DNA of 13,302 nt. It comes from JANNYA01 sp031409855. Lineage in GTDB: Bacteria; Pseudomonadota; Gammaproteobacteria; Xanthomonadales; SZUA-5. Below, one piece after another: positions 6,527 through 13,231 of this stretch; the stretch's first letter is position 1, and every line of letters begins with the position of its first letter. A program made the translations under genes and the position numbers. Location of the stretch: contig JANNYA010000055.1 of the NCBI GenBank assembly GCA_031409855.1, positions 1 to 13,302 on the forward strand, in the 5' to 3' direction. The notes beneath the pieces are model-generated. The model searched no databases. It was not told the DNA's origin and was given only the letters and a program-made list of their open reading frames with translations.

Positions 6527-6796
6527 ATGCAGAGTGGTTATTTTAAATCGTTCACCAAAATGCTGTTAGCGATCGCGTTTGCAGGCTCGGCCTGCGCCGA
6601 AGTCCTCACCAACGACACCGTCATCGCGCTAGCACGTGCGGGCTTAGGCGCTGAAACTGTCGTTGCAAAGATAAAATCTTCAGCCAACTCCTTTGATCTC
6701 AGCACCGATCAACTGATCAAGCTCAAACAGGCGAAGGTTTCGGATGCTGGCGGCGGGCAGAACGTTCGCATATTTGACTTTGGGGTGGCGTTATGA
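6527..6796 (+). CDS. Small exported protein, apparently 3'-truncated
   Basis: An N-terminal signal peptide is clear: basic n-region, core LLAIAFAGSACA, probable cleavage after residue 24. Residues 27-74 (LTNDTVIALARAGLGAETVV through LKQAKVSDA) match a repeat I recognise from many secreted bacterial proteins, of the form LTND.VI...KAGL...VI..KI..S...FD.S...L..LK.A.VSD.VI..M. Here the pattern stops exactly after VSDA and is replaced by a Gly-rich unrelated tail (GGGQNVRIFDFGVAL) that runs to a stop at 6794-6796. I read this as loss of the 3' part by deletion or rearrangement, leaving a short but still open frame. ATG 6527 is preferred because it supplies the basic n-region, although GAAGG is only 2 nt upstream; ATG 6560 is the alternative. 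Function unknown. It lies 98 bp after the kinase. Confidence 0.6.
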   Translation: MQSGYFKSFTKMLLAIAFAGSACAEVLTNDTVIALARAGLGAETVVAKIKSSANSFDLSTDQLIKLKQAKVSDAGGGQNVRIFDFGVAL

Positions 6797-6839
6797 ACAA
6801 GGCAATGCTTTCAAAAACACTATCTCTCGGGAAAATATC

Positions 6840-9614
6840 ATGAGTTCGAAAACGCCTTTATGGTTATGCAGCATGTTGTTCGCGTTGTCCTTTCTAGTGG
6901 AAGCTTCGCATGCTCAAGTAGTTCTTGGCTCAAATTCGAGTCAGCCCCCTAGCCAAAACGTTCTGCCGGCAGACTTGAGTCTGCAAATACGCAATTCGCT
7001 CAAAATCGAAGGTAACCACGTAGTTGTAAGTCTGATGTTCCCCGGCAGCAATTGTTGGAGTGAATCAGCCGCGAGGGAGATTCATGACGAAGCAAGGAAT
7101 TTAACAACCACGCTCGGAGATCGAGAAATTGAGGTTTTAGCGAATGGCTCAAAGTTAACTGTGTGCGGAGACAATCAAGACAAACAGATCGAGGCGATTG
7201 GAGTGGCAGGCAGCGTTACGCTGAGCCCAGGTCACGGGTACTACTTCAACGGCTCTTCTTGGGTGCTACAAAGAAGTTTTTTCTTTGGGATTGTCGAAGA
7301 TTTCATTAACACCGATCTCAGTACAAATTTGCGAGGACGATTGCAAGCAAACTCCCGGCAAACATTTGTTACCAGAGATCACAGTTACAACTCTAGTACT
7401 GGCCAATCTGGTCAGGCGATTTGGAAAGAATCAGCTCGATACTACCTGCAGAATATCGGCGCACCATCGACAGTCTGGAACTCCGCGACAAGCCACTTAG
7501 ATGCTGACATCCGCGCTCGACCATTGTATGCAAACCACGTCGGTTCAGAAGTATTGGTGAGCCTGCACAACAACGGCGGTGGTGGCACTGGCACCGAGAT
7601 AATTTACGACACGTCAAATGGATTTCAGGCCGACAGTCAGCGGTTGGCTCAAGCAATTCGAACCAGACTCATCTCTGCCGTAAGAACCCAGTACAACTCG
7701 TCCTGGGCCGATAGAGGTTTAATCGGGTCAAATGGTGGCTACGGAGAAAATAGAATTGCCACGAGGCCCGCAGTGATAATTGAATTGGCTTTCATGGATC
7801 GGCAGTCGCCCGATAATCTGGCCCTACAGGACGTCGCATTTAGAAACATTGCAACGGCGGCGATTGCGCAGGGCATCGAAGACTATTTCGGTGCAGCCAA
7901 TTTTCCGGTTGCAGTTCAAAAGAATGGCTCCGGAACGGGAACGATAACGAGCAATCCTTCGGGCATAAATTGTGGCAGCGCGTGCAACTTCAGTTTCCCG
8001 GCAAATACATCAGTTTCCTTGACTGCAACCCCAGCAAGTGGATCAATGTTTGCCGGTTGGAGTGGCGATTGTTTCGGCACCTCCTCATGCACGGTAACCA
8101 TGAGCCAAGCACGCAATGTCACTGCTACTTTCAATACCTCAGGTGGTGGCATCACGCAATTGCAGAACGCCATAGCAGTAAACGGAAGCGTCAACTCAAC
8201 CGTCCAAGACGGCGATTTTCGAGAGTACCAAGTCAGCATTCCTGCGGGTGTCCCAGCACTTAATGTGCGGCTATACGGGCTAAGCGCTGACGCCGACCTC
8301 TACACGCGTTTTGGCTCATCGCCCAATACGGCAACTTTCGATTGTAAGTCAGCTAACGGACTTACAACTGAGGACAGTTGCAACATTCCTAATCCTGCTG
8401 CGGGCACTCACTACATTCGAGTCTATGGCTTTGCCACTGGGCCGATAAGCTACAGCTTGGTCGCATCATGGCAGACGACCGAGACGCAGCATTTGCTGAC
8501 CGTGACGAAAAATGGCTCTGGAAGTGGCACCGTGATTAGCGGCCCCTCGACCGGTAGCGCGACGGGTATTAACTGCGGGGCTGGTTGCTCGGCTTTGTTT
8601 ACCCAAGGCACGGTGGTGAATTTGTTTGCCACTGCTGCTAGTGGCTCGACTTTTACAGGCTGGGGCGGCGATTGTTCGGGCGTTAATTGCTCCGTCACTA
8701 TGAACCAAGCGCGCAACGTCACTGCGAATTTTGTATCGCAAAGCACTTCATCGCAGCTTTTCAATGGCTCCCCCATCAACGCTTTCACCAACTCGGTGTC
8801 GCAGAATTCTGATTTCAGGGACTATTACTTCGATTTGCCTGCAGGATCGAACAATCTCAATGTCCAGGCATACAGCATGAGTGGGGATGTCGATTTGTAC
8901 CTGCAACCTGGGCAAGTCCCCGATCTAGAAAATTATTCTTGCCGTCCGTACATCAATGGTCTGGATCCCGAAACCTGCACCGTTCCGGGGCCGCAAAGTG
9001 GGCGTTGGTTCGTGCGCGTCTATGGGTTTCAGACAGGTAATGCAAATTTCACCGTGCGCGCTGATTGGTCTAACGGAACCACGAATTTCGCTCTGAGCGT
9101 TTCGACTGTAGGATCTGGTTCGGTCACTAGCAATCCTGCGGGCATTAATTGTCCGTCAAGCTGTGTTGTTGGTTTCGCGCAAAACTCGAACGTGCAATTG
9201 ACGGCCACGCCAGGGCCAAATGCCAATTTCGCTGGCTGGACCGGTGCATGCTCTGGCAACAATACAATCTGCAATGTGTTGATGACTCAAGCGCGAGATG
9301 TGACGGCCAACTTTGGAACAGCTGCAATCTACCAGGTGACATTGACCGTCAACGCCAACGCCGCATCGTTCACCCCAAATTTGCAGGTAGACATCAATGG
9401 CACGGTCGTCGATGTACCTGGACCGATAATCCAGTCCTACGGGCCAACGATGGCAAATGGTCAAGGTTATTCGATGTCGATCATCAGAAATCCTAGCGGT
9501 TTTAATTGCCAATTTACCTCCGGGCAGTTTGGCACCGTGAACGGAACAGCACCCCAAGCACGAATTCTTTGCAGCTCGCAATCAGAGCTAATTTTCTTTA
9601 GTGGGTTTGAATAA
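6840..9614 (+). CDS. Secreted multidomain N-acetylmuramoyl-L-alanine amidase (Amidase_3)
   Basis: This protein is predicted to cleave the bond between MurNAc and the peptide stem. A signal peptide covers residues 1-25 (MSSKTPLWLCSMLFALSFLV then EASHA). The Amidase_3 domain (about 124-350) has candidate zinc ligands H132 (SPGHG), E153 and H243 (SLHNN), and catalytic E315 (VIIELAF). Five alternating modules follow. Divergent InlB-like repeats with GW..DC and QARNVTA.F motifs occur at about 355-431, 551-631 and 749-825. Bacterial pre-peptidase (PPC)-type beta domains occur at about 440-545 and 638-743. Paired cysteines recur in each InlB-like copy. The C-terminus ends ELIFFSGFE. The chosen start, ATG 6840, has GGGA at 6829-6832 and begins the signal peptide. 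The open frame extends upstream to ATG 6744, but that extension overlaps the preceding gene and would bury the signal peptide. Cell-wall targeting by the repeats is inference. Confidence 0.9.
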   Translation: MSSKTPLWLCSMLFALSFLVEASHAQVVLGSNSSQPPSQNVLPADLSLQIRNSLKIEGNHVVVSLMFPGSNCWSESAAREIHDEARNLTTTLGDREIEVLANGSKLTVCGDNQDKQIEAIGVAGSVTLSPGHGYYFNGSSWVLQRSFFFGIVEDFINTDLSTNLRGRLQANSRQTFVTRDHSYNSSTGQSGQAIWKESARYYLQNIGAPSTVWNSATSHLDADIRARPLYANHVGSEVLVSLHNNGGGGTGTEIIYDTSNGFQADSQRLAQAIRTRLISAVRTQYNSSWADRGLIGSNGGYGENRIATRPAVIIELAFMDRQSPDNLALQDVAFRNIATAAIAQGIEDYFGAANFPVAVQKNGSGTGTITSNPSGINCGSACNFSFPANTSVSLTATPASGSMFAGWSGDCFGTSSCTVTMSQARNVTATFNTSGGGITQLQNAIAVNGSVNSTVQDGDFREYQVSIPAGVPALNVRLYGLSADADLYTRFGSSPNTATFDCKSANGLTTEDSCNIPNPAAGTHYIRVYGFATGPISYSLVASWQTTETQHLLTVTKNGSGSGTVISGPSTGSATGINCGAGCSALFTQGTVVNLFATAASGSTFTGWGGDCSGVNCSVTMNQARNVTANFVSQSTSSQLFNGSPINAFTNSVSQNSDFRDYYFDLPAGSNNLNVQAYSMSGDVDLYLQPGQVPDLENYSCRPYINGLDPETCTVPGPQSGRWFVRVYGFQTGNANFTVRADWSNGTTNFALSVSTVGSGSVTSNPAGINCPSSCVVGFAQNSNVQLTATPGPNANFAGWTGACSGNNTICNVLMTQARDVTANFGTAAIYQVTLTVNANAASFTPNLQVDINGTVVDVPGPIIQSYGPTMANGQGYSMSIIRNPSGFNCQFTSGQFGTVNGTAPQARILCSSQSELIFFSGFE

Positions 9615-9677
9615 CGGTAGGTGCAAGTTTTTTTGATGCATTTCTTCAACAATTAATCAATACAGGAAATTAACAAA

Positions 9678-10025
9678 ATGAAAAATCTAACATTCTCTCT
9701 CGCTCTGATTCTCAGCGCCGGAACCATGTCAAACGCGCTTGCAGCTGATGCGTTCGTTACGACGTTACAGACCTTGCCTGGCAAAACTTGCGAAATAATT
9801 GGGGCGGGTCCCATTTACGGCACCTCGGAAATTCGCTACGGCATCGCGGGTTCAGTTGTGGCGACAGCGACAGTCAATGCAGTCAAAGGAATCGCCACAA
9901 ATGCTGGCGACAAGGGCGCAAACACGGTGTTGGGCTTGCAATTGCTCATCATTCCGCTCGAAAGGAACAAAGGCCGCGAGTTTGGCGATGTGGTTGCAGT
10001 TGGTACGATGGCGAATTGCAAGTAG
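9678..10025 (+). CDS. Small exported YbjQ-like (heavy-metal-binding-fold) protein
   Basis: This 115-residue protein has a signal peptide ending near A22-A23 (LALILSAGTMSNALAA). The mature part resembles the YbjQ/UPF0145 fold: an opening strand TTLQTLPGKTCEIIGAG (compare VTTTEEIPGKEIVEILG of that family), a helix about 60-77, the hallmark GANTVLGLQL at 80-89, and a closing strand VVAVGTM. RcsF and related lipoproteins share this general fold, but there is no lipobox here. Cysteines at 38 and 114 could form a disulfide in the periplasm. Function is unknown; metal binding is a family label that I would not assume. AGGA at 9664-9667 precedes the ATG. It is 63 bp after the amidase on the same strand and could be co-transcribed. 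Confidence 0.8.
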   Translation: MKNLTFSLALILSAGTMSNALAADAFVTTLQTLPGKTCEIIGAGPIYGTSEIRYGIAGSVVATATVNAVKGIATNAGDKGANTVLGLQLLIIPLERNKGREFGDVVAVGTMANCK

Positions 10026-10037
10026 GCTTTGCGTATA

Positions 10038-10058
10038 ACACCCAAGGCCGGTGTGTTT
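10038..10058 (+). terminator. Weak hairpin, possible terminator after the YbjQ-like gene
   Basis: ACACC (10038-10042) can pair with GGTGT (10050-10054) around a 7-nt loop, followed by GTTT. The stem is short and the T-run is poor, so termination would be inefficient at best. It lies in the 85-bp gap between the YbjQ-like and GYF_2 genes. Confidence 0.2.
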
Positions 10059-10110
10059 AACGGTTGGAATTCCAGCCTGTCCAGTAAGTTGTAATTGAGA
10101 AAAGCGATCC

Positions 10111-11661
10111 ATGAGCACCCAATGGCAATACCTACAGGACGGGCAAAGCATCGGGCCTATTGACGAGGAAGATCTGCGCGAGATGCTGGCATCCGGCGAA
10201 TTGAAAACATCCACGCCAATACGCTGCACCGATTTGGGCGAAGCGTCGTGGCGGCCTGCGAAGTCCGTATCTGAGTTTAAGGCATTGTTTACTTCACTGG
10301 CCGTTTTGGTTCAGGTTCCCAGTGATGACGTATCGTCCATTGCAGTCGTTGAAGCGCCTAAACCAACGTTCGACGTCAATCGCCCCATTCTGGTTTCATT
10401 TGAAACAAACGGCCCCATTAAAGCAATCACTGCGCGGGAGGAAGGCGCGAATGTCGTGAAATGGATGTGGCGATTTGCGTTTGCCGCTTGGGCGGTTTGC
10501 TTTCTGCCAATTCCAGGTTTGAGCACATTTTTGGTTTGGTTGTTTGCAGCAGTATCTGGCACGTTGGCGTTTGTCGCACTATTTAAAAACCGTGTGGGTG
10601 CAGGTATTGGTTGTTCGATTGCGCTTATGTTTGTAACACCGGCTGTGTGGTTTTTCTCGCTTTGGCTGTATGCGATGTTGTTAGGTACGGCGGCTATAAG
10701 AGCTGAAGAGGCGGCGCAGGCAAGACGCAGTGGTGCGCAGAATCAGGCCGCAGTGCAAAACGAGGATTCACGGACGACCGAGTTGCGTCGACAAGAGGCA
10801 CAAGCGTCAGAACCACAGCGGCACGAAGCAACAGAGTCACATTCAAATGTAGATTCAAAGCATCCAGCACAGCTAACGATTCGAGACCCCTGCTTAGCGT
10901 ATAAATGCGGCAGCAGTGTGCAGCAGGTTGCCGAGAAGGCTTTGAGTGGATTTAATGAGTTTCAAAAGCCGAATTCAACGGTTTTTGTTCCTTCATCAAC
11001 GCGACTGCTTTATCTCGATACCGTAAGCGTCACAAGCAGACCTGGAAAAGCAGTCGTGATCGCTCGCAAATACTTGCAAGAATTTAACCATACGTTCGAA
11101 GTGGGCGACGAAGTTTATCTCTATGCAAATTGGGGCGAGGGTTGCGTAGCAAGTTGGAGCAAGGGTCGCGCATTTGGTATGAGCAATCAAAATGAATGCC
11201 TAAATATGCGCCAAGAACCGGAGTTCCTTAAGCTGCTTGAGGAACCGCAGCAAGAAACTTGGGTTATGGCTCAAGTGCACCTAAAATCAGGCACCAAACC
11301 TATCTATTTCGCAGGAAATGATTTTTGGATGTCAGTCACAGACGATGCGCAACCACCACCCCCTCCGTCAGGTCAAGAATCAAATACAAGCATTAGCGAA
11401 TCAGCCGTGATTGGGCGATGGAGTGATCAAGATGGCATCTGCGAATATTTCTCAAACTATTCCCTAGTCTGCAATTTGAACAGCGGTGCGCCGCCTATTG
11501 AACGGCGCTGGTCGCTCAATGGCGATCTGTTGGAGTGGCACGGCGGCGCTAAGCGTTATGTTTATCGAGTGGTTGAACTGACGCCTCAGCAAATGATCTT
11601 GGAAAACGTGTTACCAGAATCTGCGCGCGGCACGCGTTGGGTAGAGACGCGCGTGAATTGA
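10111..11661 (+). CDS. GYF_2-domain membrane protein with SH3-like and lipocalin-like C-terminal regions
   Basis: Residues 5-56 (WQYLQDGQSIGPIDEEDL, then a pattern ending SWRPA) match the GYF_2/DUF4339 domain, a small protein-interaction module. Hydrophobic segments at about 117-133, 137-157 and 163-194 indicate three, perhaps four, membrane passes. A charged, Ala/Gln/Glu-rich linker (196-250) follows. Residues about 290-350 (RLLYLDTVSVTSRPGKAVVI, then FEVGDEVYLYANWGEGC) have the strand pattern of an SH3-like fold. A proline run at 414-419 leads to a C-terminal beta segment (432-512, VIGRWSDQDGICEYF) resembling a lipocalin-like 'how much is left' domain. Function is not recognised; a membrane adaptor role is inference. 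The ATG follows only a weak GAGA. The gene lies 85 bp after the YbjQ-like gene. Confidence 0.82.
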   Translation: MSTQWQYLQDGQSIGPIDEEDLREMLASGELKTSTPIRCTDLGEASWRPAKSVSEFKALFTSLAVLVQVPSDDVSSIAVVEAPKPTFDVNRPILVSFETNGPIKAITAREEGANVVKWMWRFAFAAWAVCFLPIPGLSTFLVWLFAAVSGTLAFVALFKNRVGAGIGCSIALMFVTPAVWFFSLWLYAMLLGTAAIRAEEAAQARRSGAQNQAAVQNEDSRTTELRRQEAQASEPQRHEATESHSNVDSKHPAQLTIRDPCLAYKCGSSVQQVAEKALSGFNEFQKPNSTVFVPSSTRLLYLDTVSVTSRPGKAVVIARKYLQEFNHTFEVGDEVYLYANWGEGCVASWSKGRAFGMSNQNECLNMRQEPEFLKLLEEPQQETWVMAQVHLKSGTKPIYFAGNDFWMSVTDDAQPPPPPSGQESNTSISESAVIGRWSDQDGICEYFSNYSLVCNLNSGAPPIERRWSLNGDLLEWHGGAKRYVYRVVELTPQQMILENVLPESARGTRWVETRVN

Positions 11662-11774
11662 GATCAAGGCTAGTCAGCAAGTCCATTAACAACGGCGTGC
11701 AGTTGGTGCGAGCCGGACAGTGACTTGAGGCTTTGATGCATTTTTTGTTCTGCGCGAAAGCACTGCTTTTGAAC

Positions 11775-11780
11775 GATAAT
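11775..11780 (+). promoter_or_regulatory. Candidate -10 box for the zeta-like module
   Basis: GATAAT lies 26 nt before the GTG start of the zeta-like kinase gene, in the 145-bp gap after the GYF_2 gene. There is no good -35 at 16-18 bp spacing, so this is weak evidence for a module-specific promoter. Confidence 0.25.
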
Positions 11781-11806
11781 GCAAGAGCCAAAAAAATCGA
11801 GCATGC

Positions 11807-12325
11807 GTGGATAAGCGAATCATCATCATTGCGGGGCCAAATGGCGCTGGGAAAACAACTTTTGCACGGTCGTTTTTGCCTGCTGAGGCCCAATGCCTAC
11901 GCTTTATCAATGCTGATCTGATTGCTGCGGGTCTATCGCCTTTTGATCCGGATTCTGCTGCCCTGCGCGCGGGCCGACTGATGCTGGAAGAACTTGATGT
12001 CTGTACACAGCGCGGCGAGGATTTTGCATTTGAAACTACGCTTGCCGGCGTTGGTTACTTGCAGCGCATCGCGCACTGGCAAGTCTTGGGTTATCACGTC
12101 AGTTTGATTTTTCTGAGCTTGCCGGATGTGTCGGCTGCGCTAAATCGCGTTGCCGAGCGCGTGCGCCAAGGCGGCCACAACATTCCGGAAACAGTTCTAC
12201 GCCGCCGATTTGTCATCGGGCGGCATATCTTTGACGCCCTGTATAAACTGCTACTAGATAGCTGGGCGCTTTACGATAACCGCGGCGCATTGCCGAGACT
12301 CATTGATTGGGGGCAAAAACCATGA
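11807..12325 (+). CDS. Zeta-toxin-like P-loop kinase
   Basis: This 172-residue protein has a perfect Walker A near its N-terminus (GPNGAGKTT, 10-18), an INADLI segment (34-39), FETTLAG (75-81), and a C-terminal arginine-rich LID-like segment (RVAERVRQGGHNIPETVLRRR). This combination is typical of the zeta/PezT-like kinase group often annotated as 'zeta toxin family' or 'AAA family ATPase'. Classical zeta toxins phosphorylate UDP-N-acetylglucosamine and block cell-wall synthesis; whether this shorter relative does so is unproven. The start is GTG 11807: an in-frame stop at 11777-11779 excludes longer forms, and the Walker A would be lost from later starts. An out-of-frame ATG at 11803 overlaps it and ends after three codons. 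The stop overlaps the next gene in ATGA. Confidence 0.88.
   Translation: MDKRIIIIAGPNGAGKTTFARSFLPAEAQCLRFINADLIAAGLSPFDPDSAALRAGRLMLEELDVCTQRGEDFAFETTLAGVGYLQRIAHWQVLGYHVSLIFLSLPDVSAALNRVAERVRQGGHNIPETVLRRRFVIGRHIFDALYKLLLDSWALYDNRGALPRLIDWGQKP
12322..12325 (+). other. ATGA stop/start overlap between zeta-like gene and partner
   Basis: The TGA of the zeta-like gene (12323-12325) overlaps the ATG of the partner (12322-12324), which is the classic layout for translational coupling. A G-run at 12309-12313, inside the upstream gene, is positioned as the ribosome binding site and supports ATG 12322 over the in-frame TTG at 12307. Confidence 0.75.
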
Positions 12326-12519
12326 GTGAAATTGATATTTCTAGCATCACAGACCCACTTATCCGCGGATCATTCGCCGCCTTGCAGCGCGCGGCAATTG
12401 AAGCCCGCCGAATCGCGATTGCGACCAACACTAACTTGGTGCGGCATGAAAACGGCGTAGTGGTATTGGTAACGCCCGAGGCGCTTCAGCAAGAAATCGC
12501 GCGCGAGGCTGCTGCGTAA
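12322..12519 (+). CDS. Small partner protein of the zeta-like kinase (putative antitoxin)
   Basis: This 65-residue, mainly helical protein contains DPLIRGSFAALQRAAIEAR (residues 11-29), followed by a strand-like hairpin (NLVRHENGVVVLVTPEAL) and a short acidic tail. Small proteins with an AL.RAA..AR..A...T..LV...G.VV pattern commonly adjoin zeta-toxin-like kinases, so an antitoxin or co-factor role is likely by association. There is no recognisable DNA-binding domain. In epsilon/zeta and PezAT modules the antitoxin gene comes first; here it comes second, overlapping by 4 nt, so its translation should depend on that of the kinase. Function is inference from partnership. Confidence 0.75.
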   Translation: MSEIDISSITDPLIRGSFAALQRAAIEARRIAIATNTNLVRHENGVVVLVTPEALQQEIAREAAA

Positions 12520-12631
12520 TCCGGGCGATGAAATGGTGCTCTCCTTGCGCGAAGTGTTTGGTTCCTAATAAAACCGCAGGCGTGGAGTGGGAGCTGTTTG
12601 AAGCCTTGAACGGCTCTATTGTTCCAATCAC

Positions 12632-12916
12632 TCACCCAGCTTGCGGCACTATCTTCACTCCCAATGCCGCGCACACCCGCAAGATCGTATCAAAGCGCGG
12701 CTTGGCGCCAAACTTCAGCGCGTTGTACAAATTCTCTCGCCCTAGGCCGCTGTCCTTCGCCAGTTGCGCCATACCGCGCGCTTTGGCGACGTGCCCTAAT
12801 GCGCGAATGATTTCATCGGAATCACCTGCTATAAATACTTGGCGAAGGTATTCAGCAGTAGCGGAATCGCTGTCGAGCTCGGCAACGATGTCAAACGGAA
12901 CGGTAGTGATCGTCAT
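12632..12916 (-). CDS. HTH antitoxin of the HI1420 (dnstrm_HI1420/HigA-like) family
   Basis: This 94-residue protein has the family layout: an N-terminal FDIVAELDSDSATAEYLRQV segment that usually contacts the toxin, then AGDSDEIIRALGHVAKARGM, then a Cro/HTH-like DNA-binding part (AQLAKDSGLGRENLYNALKF, then PRFDTILRVCAALGVKI). Family members neutralise a co-encoded RelE/ParE-superfamily toxin and repress their own operon. The ATG at 12916 is 3 nt after the toxin's stop on the same strand, with AGGAA in the toxin's 3' end as ribosome binding site. Its length is typical of the family, so it appears intact. The gene is convergent with the zeta-like module across a 112-bp gap. Confidence 0.9.
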   Translation of the reverse strand: MTITTVPFDIVAELDSDSATAEYLRQVFIAGDSDEIIRALGHVAKARGMAQLAKDSGLGRENLYNALKFGAKPRFDTILRVCAALGVKIVPQAG

Positions 12917-12919
12917 AAG

Positions 12920-13231
12920 TTAAATTTCCTTAGCCATATTGATTGCGTTTTGAATGTCAGATTGTTGAGTTGCCTTAGTTCCTCCGATTAGCAAAAAAAC
13001 TACCTGCATTTGGCGCACTGTAAAATAGAGGCGATAGCCTGGGCCGATATCAATGCGCATTTCTGAAACGCTTTCGCCAACCGCTTTGAAATCGCCCAAA
13101 TTGCCCGCCTGTGCGCGTTCAAGGCGACGACGAATAGCCGTTGCAGCCATCAGGTTTTTCAATGACGCGCGCCATTCAGCGAAACCTTTGGTTTGTTCGA
13201 TTAAACCTAGAAAAAGCAGTTGGACGGACAA
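12920..13231 (-). CDS. RelE/ParE-superfamily toxin, HI1419 (upstrm_HI1419) type
   Basis: The core matches the HI1419/Gp49-like toxin group: FAEWRASLKN, then RRLERAQAGNLGDFKAVGES, then the signature MRIDIGPGYRLYF, and finally LLIGGTKATQQSDIQNAINMA. Family members are typically mRNA interferases or related toxins; activity here is not shown. The start is uncertain. The family usually begins two or three residues before the equivalent of IEQTKGF (residues 11-17), but no ATG or GTG occurs there. The TTG at 13231 is the best candidate, and the frame stays open, without a stop, to the right edge of the window. A longer N-terminus or an upstream start beyond 13302 cannot be excluded. It is the first gene of the pair, the normal order for this family. 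Confidence 0.85.
   Translation of the reverse strand: MSVQLLFLGLIEQTKGFAEWRASLKNLMAATAIRRRLERAQAGNLGDFKAVGESVSEMRIDIGPGYRLYFTVRQMQVVFLLIGGTKATQQSDIQNAINMAKEI

Noticed and set aside
6770..6793. IFDFGVAL tail of the truncated secreted protein resembling the kinase VIDFGVAKAL motif
   Set aside because: The shared stretch is only a few residues and the nucleotide match around it is poor, so a duplicated kinase fragment is not supported.
6744..6839. Longer N-terminus for the amidase starting at ATG 6744
   Set aside because: The extra 32 residues overlap the preceding gene, lack family character and would bury the clear signal peptide that begins at ATG 6840.
12500..12551. CGCGCGAGG pairing with CCTTGCGCG at the end of the zeta partner gene
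   Set aside because: The 34-nt loop and lack of a T-run make a terminator unlikely; the left arm is coding sequence in GC-rich codons.
12528..12923. Plus-strand open frame of 131 codons opposite the HI1420-type antitoxin
   Set aside because: It is antisense to a well-recognised antitoxin gene and its translation has no protein-family character.
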